A DNA stretch of 64,000 nucleotides from assembly GCF_014287775.1 (NCBI RefSeq), contig NZ_JACOOZ010000004.1:246275-310274 (forward strand), read 5' to 3'. Origin of the DNA: Eubacterium_G segne. Lineage in GTDB: Bacteria > Bacillota > Clostridia > Lachnospirales > Lachnospiraceae. A model generated the notes under the pieces. The model did not search any database, was not told the DNA's origin, and worked only from the letters and a program-made list of their open reading frames with translations. This document shows positions 1 to 8,610 of the stretch, one piece after another. Within the stretch, counting starts at the first letter, position 1; every line of letters begins with the position of its first letter. The position numbers and the translations under genes are program-made.

Positions 1-1175
1 GTTATATTTTGATTGCTTATATATTTTTTTAAAAAAGCAATTACATTATTTTTTGCTGTATTAAATCCTACATGTTGACCACTACTTCCTATTGTAAAAT
101 TACTGGCCCATTCTTTTTCGTATCCACCACCTCTTATTGCTACAGCAATTAATGTATAATTTTCCTCTCCTACTTTTATACTTTTGTTTCCTGCTATTAC
201 CCCTATTGAATCAGTCGTTGGTTTTGTTTTAAACCAATCATTAGTTTCAATGGTATTGTCTGAGACTCCTATTATTGAATTAAGCATATACCTGGCATTT
301 TTACTTTTATTCTCATAATCATTAACTTGTCCGGCTCCAAAAGCAGATACAGCAAAACACAAAGACATCGTTGCCAAACTTGCATTATAATTGTAAGAAC
401 TCTCATTAAAATAACTGTCTTTATAATAACATCTTTCTGTGTAACCATTATCATATGTAAATTCTTTAGAACCATCTAAAATATCATCAGAAATGTCATC
501 GAATGCAAATTCCAATTCTTCTGGATATATAACATCATAATATCCGGCATTTTGAATATCCTTCATAAATCTTCTTGCAAATAACAAGTCTTTACCAGTT
601 GCATGATGAAAAAAACCTAAAGTATATATCTTAGACTTAGTTATACTTTTTGCTGTTTCATAACATTTATTTGCATATTCATAATTTTCATAGTCCCCAT
701 AAATATATTGACCAGAATATGAATATGAACCAGATTCCGGCAATCCATCAGTACAAAGAATTATGTTTTTCTTTGCTTTATCATCTGCATCATTTAGTAA
801 ATCATTAGATTCTCCCAATGCATCTGTAATATTAGTTCCACCATATGCCTCTAGTGCTTCTATCTTGTTTTCAAGAAGTGCATAATCATTAGTGAATTCT
901 TGTATTACACTTGACTCTGTGTTAATTTCTACTATTGCCACATAATTTTCGCCCCCTGCTTTCAATGCAGAATCACAAAACTTAAGTGCAGCAACTTTTT
1001 GTTTTTCCATAGGCGTACCATACATACTACCTGAACCGTCGAGAATTAAAACTGAATACCTTTTAGAAGTTTCAGCTTCAATTTTTTCTTGATAATTAAT
1101 TCCTGAAATTGTTAAAATACATGAAAGTATTAATGCGATAATTCTTTTTAATTTTTTCTTTTTACTTAACAACAA
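1..1175 (-). CDS. von Willebrand factor A domain protein, C-terminus cut by window edge
   Basis: The reading frame stays open to base 1, so about 391 residues are visible and the C-terminus is missing. I chose a TTG start at 1175 because GGAGGAG lies six bases upstream; a GTG at 1190 in the same frame is possible. After a basic stretch comes one hydrophobic helix (signal peptide or anchor). The vWA domain follows with a complete MIDAS: DGSGSM, a GGTNIT threonine and a CTDG aspartate. vWA domains bind metal and ligands, usually outside the cell; the ligand here is unknown. The start overlaps the end of the lipoprotein gene upstream by 14 bases, so the two are probably translationally coupled. 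A deleted remnant of the same gene sits after the second lipoprotein copy near 2700, so this pair was duplicated as a unit. Confidence 0.85.
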   Translation of the reverse strand, partial: MLLSKKKKLKRIIALILSCILTISGINYQEKIEAETSKRYSVLILDGSGSMYGTPMEKQKVAALKFCDSALKAGGENYVAIVEINTESSVIQEFTNDYALLENKIEALEAYGGTNITDALGESNDLLNDADDKAKKNIILCTDGLPESGSYSYSGQYIYGDYENYEYANKCYETAKSITKSKIYTLGFFHHATGKDLLFARRFMKDIQNAGYYDVIYPEELEFAFDDISDDILDGSKEFTYDNGYTERCYYKDSYFNESSYNYNASLATMSLCFAVSAFGAGQVNDYENKSKNARYMLNSIIGVSDNTIETNDWFKTKPTTDSIGVIAGNKSIKVGEENYTLIAVAIRGGGYEKEWASNFTIGSSGQHVGFNTAKNNVIAFLKKYISNQNI

Positions 1176-1893
1176 ATCTTTCTCCTCCACTATATTTTTC
1201 ATACAATATTTTTGTTGATGAATCTATACAGAATGCCGGCCTTACTCCTGCACTGTCAAATGCATTTTGTGCTGTTAACCTATTTTCTCCCGTATAAACG
1301 TAATTTAAAGATACTGCATAATTATCCGGTGTTCTTAGCATCCACGTGATTGGTTTTCCATCTAACAAACATAATCTATTATGATAGTTCTCAAAATACT
1401 TTATTTCTTCACCCTCTATGACATCATACTCTCCACTTAAACATAGTTCTTCAAGTGAAAGTAAAAATACTTTTCTGTTAATTTGATTACAAATATTTTC
1501 AGATTTACCTAACGCTTCCTTAGCAGCTATTGTAATGTCAATTGATTCTACCTTATCACTTATTTCATCTAAATAAGTTATGTATTCATTACTTAAGAAC
1601 TGATCAATTTCACTGTCCTCATAATACGAACTGTAATCATTAAATCTACGTACTTCCAGCAAACATTCCTTTCGTAGCAACAAAGTTTTACCATCTTGAT
1701 AATCACTCTGCAACACAAGAAATGGCACATACTTACCGTTTTCTTTAACATATACTTCGTATTCATCTTTATTATTATCATAGGAAATATCTGATATGGT
1801 TGCGTTATTTTTATCAAAACCACAAGAAGATAAGATAAACATCATAAGACAAATTAAAATACTTAGATAAGATACTTGAAATATTTTCTTCAT
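1162..1893 (-). CDS. DUF6273-like lipoprotein, copy A
   Basis: Secreted lipoprotein of unknown function. Start chosen at ATG 1893, nine bases after GGAGG; this gives 243 residues. The N-terminus is a type II signal peptide ending in a lipobox (LSSCG). The C-terminus has the pattern TWMLRTP followed by GVRPAFCID, typical of DUF6273 and related C-lectin/FGE-like folds found in gut Firmicutes surface proteins. The first 130 or so residues and the last 30 are almost identical to copy B (2721-3452), while the block between them is clearly diverged. It is followed immediately by the vWA gene with overlapping ends. The family assignment rests on the C-terminal motif and is moderately secure; the role is not known. 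Confidence 0.8.
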   Translation of the reverse strand: MKKIFQVSYLSILICLMMFILSSCGFDKNNATISDISYDNNKDEYEVYVKENGKYVPFLVLQSDYQDGKTLLLRKECLLEVRRFNDYSSYYEDSEIDQFLSNEYITYLDEISDKVESIDITIAAKEALGKSENICNQINRKVFLLSLEELCLSGEYDVIEGEEIKYFENYHNRLCLLDGKPITWMLRTPDNYAVSLNYVYTGENRLTAQNAFDSAGVRPAFCIDSSTKILYEKYSGGERFVVK

Positions 1894-2085
1894 TTTCTCT
1901 TTCCTCCATTTGAGCAAAACTATTCCAACAATTTGCACTTGCTCATTTATGTATTAGTGCAATAATGCATATTATAAACAATCAATTCAATAATACAATA
2001 CTTGATTTTTATTTTATTCTATGTTATCGAAAACGTATCTCGTAAGTAAAACAGGTGTACAATTTTCAATTTTGTACACCTGCCG
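1162..2085 (-). repeat. Tandem duplication, copy A (gene plus promoter region)
   Basis: This segment repeats at 2721-3645 in the same orientation. It includes the lipoprotein gene and about 180 bases upstream, among them the shared stretch ending in an inverted repeat GGTGTACAA / TTGTACACC (about 2053-2080). Identity is near complete except for roughly 250 bases (about 1262-1512) inside the coding region. On the minus strand the inverted repeat is followed by a T-rich stretch, so it may be a weak terminator for genes further upstream. Confidence 0.85.
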
Positions 2086-2095
2086 TCTGCAAGAC

Positions 2096-2160
2096 TTCCG
2101 TCCAAAGGGACTGCTATCCACATAGGATCTACCTCTGAGAAAGAGTACACAATAAGATTT
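2096..2160 (-). repeat. Structured non-coding repeat, family 2, degenerate copy
   Basis: Read on the minus strand, this begins with CTCAGAGGTAG and then folds into ATCC-TATGT-GGAT, the linker AGCA, and GTCC-CTTT-GGAC. The same layout occurs at 14353-14420 with different stems (CCAAAC/GTTTGG and CCAAG/CTTGG) but the same TATG loop and ATAGCA linker. The stems change while pairing is kept, which points to selection on the fold. It lies between copy A and copy B of the duplication; I see no gene in 2086-2252. Confidence 0.5.
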
Positions 2161-2252
2161 GTTCATGTTTACTAGGAATTACAGGCAATGCCTTATACTT
2201 TATTTATATTTTGAAGATGTAATATTTTCCTCTACTCACCATTTAAAATATT

Positions 2253-2647
2253 TTATTTTGAAAATTTATTAATAATGTTCATTATTTTTTCTCCTTGCTC
2301 TGAATCTATATCATAAAAATATCCAGACAAGATTATTTTTGTAGGTGTATTAATGACTAACTCCTCTGCATTATTATCACCACATATAACTATTTTTTAT
2401 TCCAGCCTATGCTGTCAACTTTCATTTTATTATTTAATTTCAAACTATCTAGTGCTTCATACATTTCATCAAAATAATTCTCTTCAACGTCTGTAATATT
2501 TCCTGTATTTCCATCAACAATATAAATACGAGTTACATCTTCACGAGAAATATGTAATACTTTTGTATCGGTCATTTTTGAATAAAATATCATTCCCAAC
2601 ACAATAAGTATGACAATAGAACCTATTAATAAACCTACCCTTTTCAT
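2253..2647 (-). pseudogene. Small membrane-anchored protein, frameshifted in an A-run
   Basis: From ATG 2647 (with GGTGGGAG upstream) the frame encodes a short cytoplasmic tail, one transmembrane helix (LLIGSIVILIVLGMIFY), then an extracytoplasmic part, and stops at 2390 after GWNKK. Adding one A to the run at about 2393-2398 restores a frame that continues as IVICGDNNAEELVIN and ends with NKFSK at 2253, giving about 130 residues. The continued frame reads like real protein, so this is a recent frameshift, a sequencing error in the homopolymer, or slippage. The family is not recognised. Confidence 0.6.
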
Positions 2648-2649
2648 AT

Positions 2650-2749
2650 ATGCTCCCACCTTTATACTTTTGTTCCCTGCTATTTCCCCTATTAAATCAG
2701 TCTTCTTTTTATTTTTCTTTTTACTTAACAACAAATCTCTCTCCTCCAC
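2650..2749 (-). pseudogene. Deletion remnant of the vWA gene
   Basis: After copy B of the lipoprotein the first codons of the vWA gene recur (EERDLLLSKKK) and then jump directly to TDLIGEIAGNKSIKVG. In the intact gene this second motif (TDSIGVIAGNKSIKVG) lies about 310 residues later, near base 190. So an internal deletion of roughly 0.9 kb removed the whole vWA domain. The remnant reads in frame into the next small gene, so a 123-residue fused frame exists but is unlikely to be a functional protein. Confidence 0.75.
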
Positions 2750-3452
2750 TATATTTTTCATACACTATTTTTGTGGATGAATCTATACAAAATGCTGGTC
2801 TTACTCCTGCATTATCAAATGCATTTTGCATACTAAGTTCATCATTAAATGTATAAACGTAAATCAATGAACCAAAAGATGTAACTGGTGTTCTCAACAT
2901 CCACGTAACTGACTCACCATTCATCATACACATTCTATTTTTATATTCTTCAAAATAGTCTATTTTTTCACCCTCATTAACATTATATTTACAATCTTGA
3001 CAAGACTCTTTTAATGAAGGTAAAAAAACCTTTCTATTTATCAACTTCGTTTCATTTCCTTCAATATTCAACGCTTCCTTAGCAGCTATTGTAATGTCAA
3101 CTGATTCTACCTTATCACTTATTTCATCTAAATAAGTGATGTATTCATTACTTAAGAACTGATCAATTTCACTGTCCTCATAATACGAACTGTAATCATT
3201 AAATCTACGTACTTCCGGCAAACATTCCTTTCGTAGCAACAAAGTTTTACCATCTTGATAATCGCTCTGCAATACAAGAAATGGCACATACTTACCGTTT
3301 TCTTTAACATATACTTCGTATTCATCTTTATTATTATCATAGGAAATATCTGATATGGTTGCGTTATTTTTATCAAAACCGCAAGAAGATAAGATAAACA
3401 TCATAAGACAAATTAAAATACTTAGATAAGATATTTGAAATATTTTCTTCAT
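2721..3452 (-). CDS. DUF6273-like lipoprotein, copy B
   Basis: Paralogue of the gene at 1162-1893 with the same signal peptide, lipobox (LSSCG), ribosome binding site and 243-residue length. Start chosen at ATG 3452. The N-terminal half differs from copy A by only a few residues. From about residue 130 to 215 the sequences diverge (for example DNYAVSLNYVYT against VTSFGSLIYVYT) and then rejoin at AGVRPAFCIDSS. Its former downstream partner, the vWA gene, is deleted here. Function unknown; a surface binding role is only a guess from the fold family. Confidence 0.8.
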   Translation of the reverse strand: MKKIFQISYLSILICLMMFILSSCGFDKNNATISDISYDNNKDEYEVYVKENGKYVPFLVLQSDYQDGKTLLLRKECLPEVRRFNDYSSYYEDSEIDQFLSNEYITYLDEISDKVESVDITIAAKEALNIEGNETKLINRKVFLPSLKESCQDCKYNVNEGEKIDYFEEYKNRMCMMNGESVTWMLRTPVTSFGSLIYVYTFNDELSMQNAFDNAGVRPAFCIDSSTKIVYEKYSGGERFVVK

Positions 3453-3645
3453 TTTCTCTTTCCTCCATTTGAGCAAAACTATCCCAACAATTTGCACTTG
3501 CTTGTTTATGTATTAGTGCAATAATGCATATTATAAATAATTAATTCAATAATACAATACTTGAGTTTTATTTTATTCTATAATACCAGAAACGTATCTC
3601 GTAAGTAAAATAGGTGTACAATTTTCAATTTTTGTACACCATTTG
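2721..3645 (-). repeat. Tandem duplication, copy B
   Basis: Counterpart of 1162-2085. Shared upstream landmarks are the run of ATTAGTGCAATAATGCATA near 3510 and the inverted repeat GGTGTACAA / TTGTACACC at about 3612-3640. The divergent coding block maps to about 2820-3072. Confidence 0.85.
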
Positions 3646-3666
3646 CCTCATAGTTTTGTAGTAAAC

Positions 3667-4488
3667 TTATTTAATTTCTACAAGCTCTTCTTCATTAATG
3701 TAAACATTTCTTATCATACCTAAATCGATTAAATCATCAAATTGATTAGTGTATTGAACTTTGGTTGTACCGTTAAATTTACAACCGGATTTACTAAACA
3801 TATTATCATTATTGCTAAGACTTTTGATAATGTTATCATTTTCGCCCTTTATAACAACATTCAAATCAGTCATTTCATTGTTTGTTAGAAGTCTTAATCC
3901 TAAAGGTGAAACATATAAAATATTATCATTATATTTATATTTTCTACAATTATCACTAAATTTTAAATCGAAAGTATATTGTCTATATTCGTTATTAACC
4001 TTTTCTTTAGTATCAATTATTTTAATACAATTATTTAAATCTATATTTTCTAAATCATTTGTGCTAATGTCAAATGATGCATAAACAAATAATTTATTAT
4101 TTGCATATTCTGCATACTTATTAAACGTCCCCGATGCTTCATATTCAAATATAAATCGTCCGTCTTTTCCAAATGATTTTATGGTCTTATTATAGTCATT
4201 TATATTAGATTCAACTTTGTTACCATTTTTATCGCAAATTGAGAATACTAAATACCCCAATTGTGTATTCTTTTCGCATAAGCTTTCTTCTAGAGAAATA
4301 ATATAATTATCAATTTCTATTTTCTGATTTCCCTGTGTTAATATTTTTTTAACAATACTTTCCTGATTTGCATTATTTGAAAAGAAAAACTGAAATAAAC
4401 TTTTATTTAAATGAGTATGTATGACTATATTTGATGCCAAAATTAAAAGTATTATTGTAACTAAAGCAATCACTATCTTTTTCTTCAT
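3667..4488 (-). CDS. Membrane-anchored extracytoplasmic protein of unknown function
   Basis: This 273-residue protein has a single N-terminal hydrophobic helix (IVIALVTIILLILASNIVI) with a lysine-rich start, so it is probably an N-in, C-out anchored protein. The rest is hydrophilic, rich in Asn, Asp and Lys, and looks like beta-rich secreted domains. I do not recognise the family; its overall shape resembles the extracytoplasmic parts of DUF4179-like proteins, but no motif confirms this. It stands alone, upstream of the duplicated lipoproteins and in the same direction, separated from copy B by about 215 bases. Confidence 0.65.
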   Translation of the reverse strand: MKKKIVIALVTIILLILASNIVIHTHLNKSLFQFFFSNNANQESIVKKILTQGNQKIEIDNYIISLEESLCEKNTQLGYLVFSICDKNGNKVESNINDYNKTIKSFGKDGRFIFEYEASGTFNKYAEYANNKLFVYASFDISTNDLENIDLNNCIKIIDTKEKVNNEYRQYTFDLKFSDNCRKYKYNDNILYVSPLGLRLLTNNEMTDLNVVIKGENDNIIKSLSNNDNMFSKSGCKFNGTTKVQYTNQFDDLIDLGMIRNVYINEEELVEIK

Positions 4489-4673
4489 TGTTTAAAACTC
4501 TTTCTTATATATTATAATATCGCTCTTTTATGGTTAGGGTTATTTTTTAAGTATTATTATATTTAATGATTTTACATATAACTTACTTATTATGTGCACG
4601 ACTGCAATTGTATCATGCTAAATTTAAGATAGCAATATATAACTTTATGGTATCCAATGCTCACTTTACTTTT

Positions 4674-4810
4674 ATGAGTCACATTCAGCTCGATTTCGCT
4701 TCGCTTCATCTCGCTGATGCGGCATTCGCCGCATCAAAAAAACATCATATATAACGTCTTGTATGCAAGCATACAGACCGTTATATATGATGTTTTTTTA
4801 TGTGACTCAT
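4674..4810. repeat. Structured non-coding repeat, family 1, left copy
   Basis: Three nested inverted repeats are visible. The outer arms ATGAGTCACAT (4674-4684) and ATGTGACTCAT (4800-4810) pair perfectly. Inside lies GATGCGGC-ATTC-GCCGCATC (4716-4735). Then comes a long stem with 21-base perfect arms (4736-4756 and 4779-4799) capped by GTATGC-AA-GCATAC. A homologue sits at 17671-17818 with the same layout, the same GCGGC hairpin and the same capping loop, but different outer and long-stem sequences that still pair. No coding gene is seen between 4489 and 5132. Confidence 0.75.
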
Positions 4811-4825
4811 TGCTTACGCACAAAG

Positions 4826-4970
4826 AAAAGTACCACCCCAGGCAATTTAATGTCCGAAACGGTACCCGCAAGTGCGCCTCCAGGGATGCGGTTGTCCTGT
4901 GGACAACTCTGCCCTTGGCAGAAGCATCGACCGAAATGACAATTGAGACCTCGAACCCTGCACACCCTGA
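4826..4970 (-). pseudogene. tRNA-Lys 3' remnant and terminator, likely attachment-site copy
   Basis: Bases 4826-4885 match the tRNA-Lys terminator and last 13 tRNA bases exactly, and 4950-4970 match the next 21 bases of the tRNA (T-arm into the variable loop). They are separated by 64 foreign bases (4886-4949) containing two hairpins, GTTGTCC-TGT-GGACAAC and TCTGCC-CTT-GGCAGA. The anticodon arm, D-arm and 5' acceptor strand are absent, so this cannot be a tRNA. It marks the far end of the element, or an older broken integration. Confidence 0.7.
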
Positions 4971-5020
4971 AAGCCCTAGGGCATTTTATATCAGTTTATT
5001 AAGCATTATTTTGTGTTATA

Positions 5021-5062
5021 AAAATACCCGCAATCCCTTTGTTTATCTGGCATTGCGGGCAA
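5021..5062 (-). terminator. Rho-independent terminator of the ABC transporter operon
   Basis: The arms CCCGCAAT (5027-5034) and ATTGCGGG (5052-5059) pair; on the minus strand they are followed by TATTTTTAT. It lies 70 bases after the last gene of the operon. Confidence 0.7.
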
Positions 5063-5132
5063 TATGAAACTTTATGGTATTTTATAATAAAATGTAAAAA
5101 GTTCAAGTGTTTGTGGGAAGGATTTTAGGTTT

Positions 5133-5789
5133 TTATTCATTTTCCTTATTAGTTCCTAATATCAGACGTCCATTATCCATAAAGCATACTCTGTCACATA
5201 GAATATTTATATCCTCCTTTGTATGACTCGCCATAATAATTGTTTTTCCCTGTTCTTTTAATGTCAGTAACAGTTTTCTGATTTGTTTTACTCCATCATT
5301 ATCAAGTCCATTGAACGGTTCATCAAGAATTAACAAATCCGGATTATCAATAATTGCCTGTGCTAATCCAAGCCTCTGGTTCATACCAAGAGAAAACTTT
5401 CCAACCTTCTTTTTACTATCAGGATCCAGACCAACCAACTCAATTACTTCCCTGATTCTTTGTTTATTCACTTTTGAGTTAATGGAAGAAAGAAACTCAA
5501 GATTTTTGTATGCCGTATAATTTGGCATAAATCCCGGTGTCTCGATAATAAATCCGAGATTTTCTGCAAACTTATCCTTTACTCCCACTTTCTGATTATT
5601 CACTAGAATCTCCCCCTCTGTTACCGGAATAAATCCACAAATACACTTCATCAGCATTGTCTTTCCCGAACCATTTCTTCCTACCAAACCACATATGCTT
5701 CCTTTTTCTACACTTAAATTAACTTTGTCAAGAATTAATGCATCTTTTATATTTAATGTCACATTTTTCACTTTTACCATTTCATTCAT
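5133..5789 (-). CDS. ABC transporter ATP-binding protein
   Basis: Cytoplasmic ATPase of 218 residues that powers the two membrane proteins encoded just upstream. It contains Walker A (GRNGSGKT, about residue 37), a signature loop of the FSLGMNQR type, Walker B (LLILDEPFNGLD) and a switch histidine (MASHTKED). It is of the short type seen in BcrA/EcsA-like lantibiotic immunity and export systems. The start overlaps the stop of the preceding permease (TAATG), showing tight coupling. As it is the last gene of the agrD-led operon, it probably exports or protects against the product of that cassette; the substrate cannot be read from sequence. Confidence 0.9.
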   Translation of the reverse strand: MNEMVKVKNVTLNIKDALILDKVNLSVEKGSICGLVGRNGSGKTMLMKCICGFIPVTEGEILVNNQKVGVKDKFAENLGFIIETPGFMPNYTAYKNLEFLSSINSKVNKQRIREVIELVGLDPDSKKKVGKFSLGMNQRLGLAQAIIDNPDLLILDEPFNGLDNDGVKQIRKLLLTLKEQGKTIIMASHTKEDINILCDRVCFMDNGRLILGTNKENE

Positions 5790-6646
5790 TATCGTTGCCT
5801 CCTGTTATCTATGCTTATACCCTTTGTAAATTTTGCACTAACCATTACAATTGCCATAAGTATTAAACTTCCACCTATTAATACGCTAGTTGCATATAAG
5901 AATGTAGGATTCCATTGGTTCACTCCTGTTATCACTGACAATTTCATCAACGACACTGGTGAAAATCTATATAAACTGTCACTAAAGAAATTGTATATTG
6001 CCAAATCTCCAAATATAATCATTGCTGCTAACAATACTCCCACCTGATTTTTTAACAGATAATTCAAAGCAAATACCAACATTCCAATAAACCACAAAAG
6101 TAATGTACATAAAAAAATAGTTTTTGCAGTTGCTTCAATAGGCATATAATTCTCTACTACCGTCTGGTTGAAATCATGTATACCAAACTGTTGTGCTGCA
6201 TCAGTTCTTGTTAAGGTAAGTATTGCCTTTCCCCAACTTGTGCCAAATTCAATTTTAGTTCCGAAATTTATAATGGTAAAAACATACATTGATAACGTAT
6301 ATAATGCAGAATAAGATAACATAAACAATGATTCACCTATTATCCATGATTTTTTCCCGCATCTTGCTACCAGAAAAAGATATCCATTACCTATAAATGG
6401 AGCATCGCATACTAGAATAAGGTATCCCAATAAAATTATAATTGGAAACACTATGTCATTCATCAATATGGGATACAAATATGGCTCAATACCAATTCCC
6501 ACTGCTTTTAAGAAATCCATAATAGGTTCTTCATAGGCTCTAATATACAAAAACATTATTAAAAAGATAATTAAAGTTTTTATATTAATAATCTTTGAAA
6601 TCATTTGAAATTTCCATACTGCATATATCTTTCTAATATTTTTCAT
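5789..6646 (-). CDS. ABC transporter permease-like membrane protein 1
   Basis: This 285-residue protein has about six hydrophobic segments and no soluble domain. It has a short basic N-terminus and a basic C-terminal tail (NRRQR). Its position directly before the ATPase, with one-base overlap, marks it as a permease subunit. It overlaps the next upstream membrane gene by 14 bases. Similar paired membrane proteins occur in bacteriocin immunity transporters. No substrate-specific motif is visible. Confidence 0.75.
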   Translation of the reverse strand: MKNIRKIYAVWKFQMISKIINIKTLIIFLIMFLYIRAYEEPIMDFLKAVGIGIEPYLYPILMNDIVFPIIILLGYLILVCDAPFIGNGYLFLVARCGKKSWIIGESLFMLSYSALYTLSMYVFTIINFGTKIEFGTSWGKAILTLTRTDAAQQFGIHDFNQTVVENYMPIEATAKTIFLCTLLLWFIGMLVFALNYLLKNQVGVLLAAMIIFGDLAIYNFFSDSLYRFSPVSLMKLSVITGVNQWNPTFLYATSVLIGGSLILMAIVMVSAKFTKGISIDNRRQR

Positions 6647-7448
6647 ATACCAATTTTCTCCTTAATCCTTTTCTAAACATAAACTGCCCTGCAATGATAA
6701 TTAATATAAGAATTAATAATATTATTGTTTCAGTTTGCCAAAATGACTTTCCAATCTCTTGTCGTCCAAACAAATAGTAATCAATTCGCTGATTATATGG
6801 TATATTTATAATTTTAGAAATTTCTACGTAAATTCTATATATAAGGTATGGCGATACCATAACAAAATACTTATTTGTTATCAACGTGGACATACATATA
6901 GCAATTACGGATGCCAATGCTCCCACTATAAAATAAAGAGTTGCCATTATTATAATATATTTTATTCCACTATGAGTATTCAGTGTATATCCATAATTTG
7001 CTGTCGTTTTAAGATTTTCTAGTAACTCTGGATTAAGCAATGATACATTATGCATCTTTATGGATATCACATACAATATAAATCCAACTATTGCAATACT
7101 TCCTCCTGAAAGTGTTGCAAGAGAAACGTACAGTCTTGCATATTTTTTTAGCCCGCATTTTCTAACCATCCACGGAACAATTCCCGCTTTCCATTCCTCG
7201 CAGAAGCGTAATCCAAATCCTGCTGTAGATACTATATTTATCATTTGAATATACATTCCAAAATATATTGCATCCAGAAGAGTGCTTATAATATCCCATT
7301 CTTTTGCAGTTACACTCCAATGATAAGAAGAAAACATCATAGGTATTCCTGTATCTAGTTGAAACAATAAAAAAATACAGGCAACACACAAACAGAATCT
7401 TACATTGAATACAATTTCTCCATAGTTTTTAATTTCTCTTTTCAACAT
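6633..7448 (-). CDS. ABC transporter permease-like membrane protein 2
   Basis: This 271-residue protein is predicted to cross the membrane about six times (for example FCLCVACIFLLFQL, IAIVGFILYVISI, IIIMATLYFIVGALASVIAI, IILLILILIIIAGQF). It is translationally coupled to the lipoprotein upstream (TAATG at 7448) and to the second permease downstream. It probably forms a heterodimeric channel with the 5789-6646 product, driven by the 5133-5789 ATPase. The family is not identified further. Confidence 0.75.
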   Translation of the reverse strand: MLKREIKNYGEIVFNVRFCLCVACIFLLFQLDTGIPMMFSSYHWSVTAKEWDIISTLLDAIYFGMYIQMINIVSTAGFGLRFCEEWKAGIVPWMVRKCGLKKYARLYVSLATLSGGSIAIVGFILYVISIKMHNVSLLNPELLENLKTTANYGYTLNTHSGIKYIIIMATLYFIVGALASVIAICMSTLITNKYFVMVSPYLIYRIYVEISKIINIPYNQRIDYYLFGRQEIGKSFWQTETIILLILILIIIAGQFMFRKGLRRKLVYEKY

Positions 7449-8584
7449 TATCGTAACACCTCTCCTGTTACGGCATCCACCATGTAAATCTCTTCACCAT
7501 TATCGTCATCTTTATTTTTTTGTTCAAGCTTAACCATAACATCAAATATCCACACCGGTCGTATTTCTATTTTCTTATTGTCTGATGTACTAATCATTAC
7601 ATATCTAAATTGTGCATCTTTAATGGTCTTTTCATCTGTAAGTATAATTGACGTCAAATCATCTTTTAATGATTTTAATGCTTGTGCCACTGTTACTATT
7701 TCATCTTCCTTTCTATTCTTTACTTTAATAACACTACTGAAATCAACATACACAAAACCATTCTTATTATATATTATTGTTATATAAACAGGATTAATGT
7801 TTTTTCCATTAGACAACTCCATAGTCTCACCACTATTTATATTTATCCCATCCAATGACAATTCTGCTACAACATAATATGCATCGTCTTTTTTTCGCCA
7901 ATTTTTTTTCCATTGTTGTTGTTCTTTATACTCCTCACGTATCATCTCATCACTACTTTTTTCCGCTTCCTCAAAATATTTATTTTGTATACTATTTAAA
8001 TAATCACTTGTAAGGGATCTAACATTAAAATTTCCTACAGAAAAACCTGGTAAGATTTCTTTTATTCTTTTTTCTATTTTTTCATCCAATTTCTTTTTTG
8101 AAAGAAAACTTAGTTCATCTTCGGTACCTAGGTTTGTCGGCATATTATTCACATCCCATGCATCTGAATCATAGCCAAGAAATGCTCTATAATAATCACT
8201 TTCCTTTGTTCTTCCATTTGTTCCTTCTATTGTGGAATATATATATAACCCATTTTCTGATGTTAACTCTTCCATATCCGAGTCATCTTCTCGCTCTTCT
8301 TTCGTTATACTAGTTTTGCTTTTGTCTTTATCGAAAAATATATCTTTTATTTTTTTCACTGGTACTGACGTATATTCAACCTCATAAGAATTATAATTTT
8401 TTCTGGGAATATTATCTGCTTTAAAATCTGCCACCAATTTGTCATCTAACTTCTCTCTTTTCCACTCCTTTTGAGCCTTATTATAATTATTTGAAGTCTT
8501 ACTATTATTGTTACACCCACACACAAACATACTTGCTAATGCAATTATCAAAAAGATGCCTACTCTATTTATTTTTAAATGCAT
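7448..8584 (-). CDS. Lipoprotein of the agr-linked transporter operon
   Basis: A 378-residue protein with a type II signal peptide (IALASMFVCGC, lipidated at the second Cys) and a Ser/Asn/Lys-rich linker. The C-terminus ends in a PepSY/YcdB-like strand (MVDAVTGEVLR). It is therefore anchored on the outer face of the membrane. It is preceded by AAGGAGAAAGG and begins the block of four overlapping genes that ends with the ABC ATPase. It may be a substrate-binding or immunity lipoprotein for the secreted protein encoded at 8674-9084; this is inference from context. Confidence 0.75.
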   Translation of the reverse strand: MHLKINRVGIFLIIALASMFVCGCNNNSKTSNNYNKAQKEWKREKLDDKLVADFKADNIPRKNYNSYEVEYTSVPVKKIKDIFFDKDKSKTSITKEEREDDSDMEELTSENGLYIYSTIEGTNGRTKESDYYRAFLGYDSDAWDVNNMPTNLGTEDELSFLSKKKLDEKIEKRIKEILPGFSVGNFNVRSLTSDYLNSIQNKYFEEAEKSSDEMIREEYKEQQQWKKNWRKKDDAYYVVAELSLDGININSGETMELSNGKNINPVYITIIYNKNGFVYVDFSSVIKVKNRKEDEIVTVAQALKSLKDDLTSIILTDEKTIKDAQFRYVMISTSDNKKIEIRPVWIFDVMVKLEQKNKDDDNGEEIYMVDAVTGEVLR

Positions 8585-8610
8585 AACCTTTCTCCTTTAA
8601 TATTTTCAAA

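Noticed and set aside
2390..2761. 123-residue fused frame taken as one gene
   Set aside because: Its first 35 residues are a deletion remnant of the vWA gene; the real small gene starts at 2647 with its own ribosome binding site.
1262..3072. Diversity-generating retroelement target
   Set aside because: The variable block suggests it, but there is no reverse transcriptase, template repeat or adenine-specific pattern in the window.
4717..5067. Plus-strand 116-residue open frame across the tRNA remnant
   Set aside because: It runs through the terminator, the tRNA fragment and hairpins; the translation has no protein-like features.
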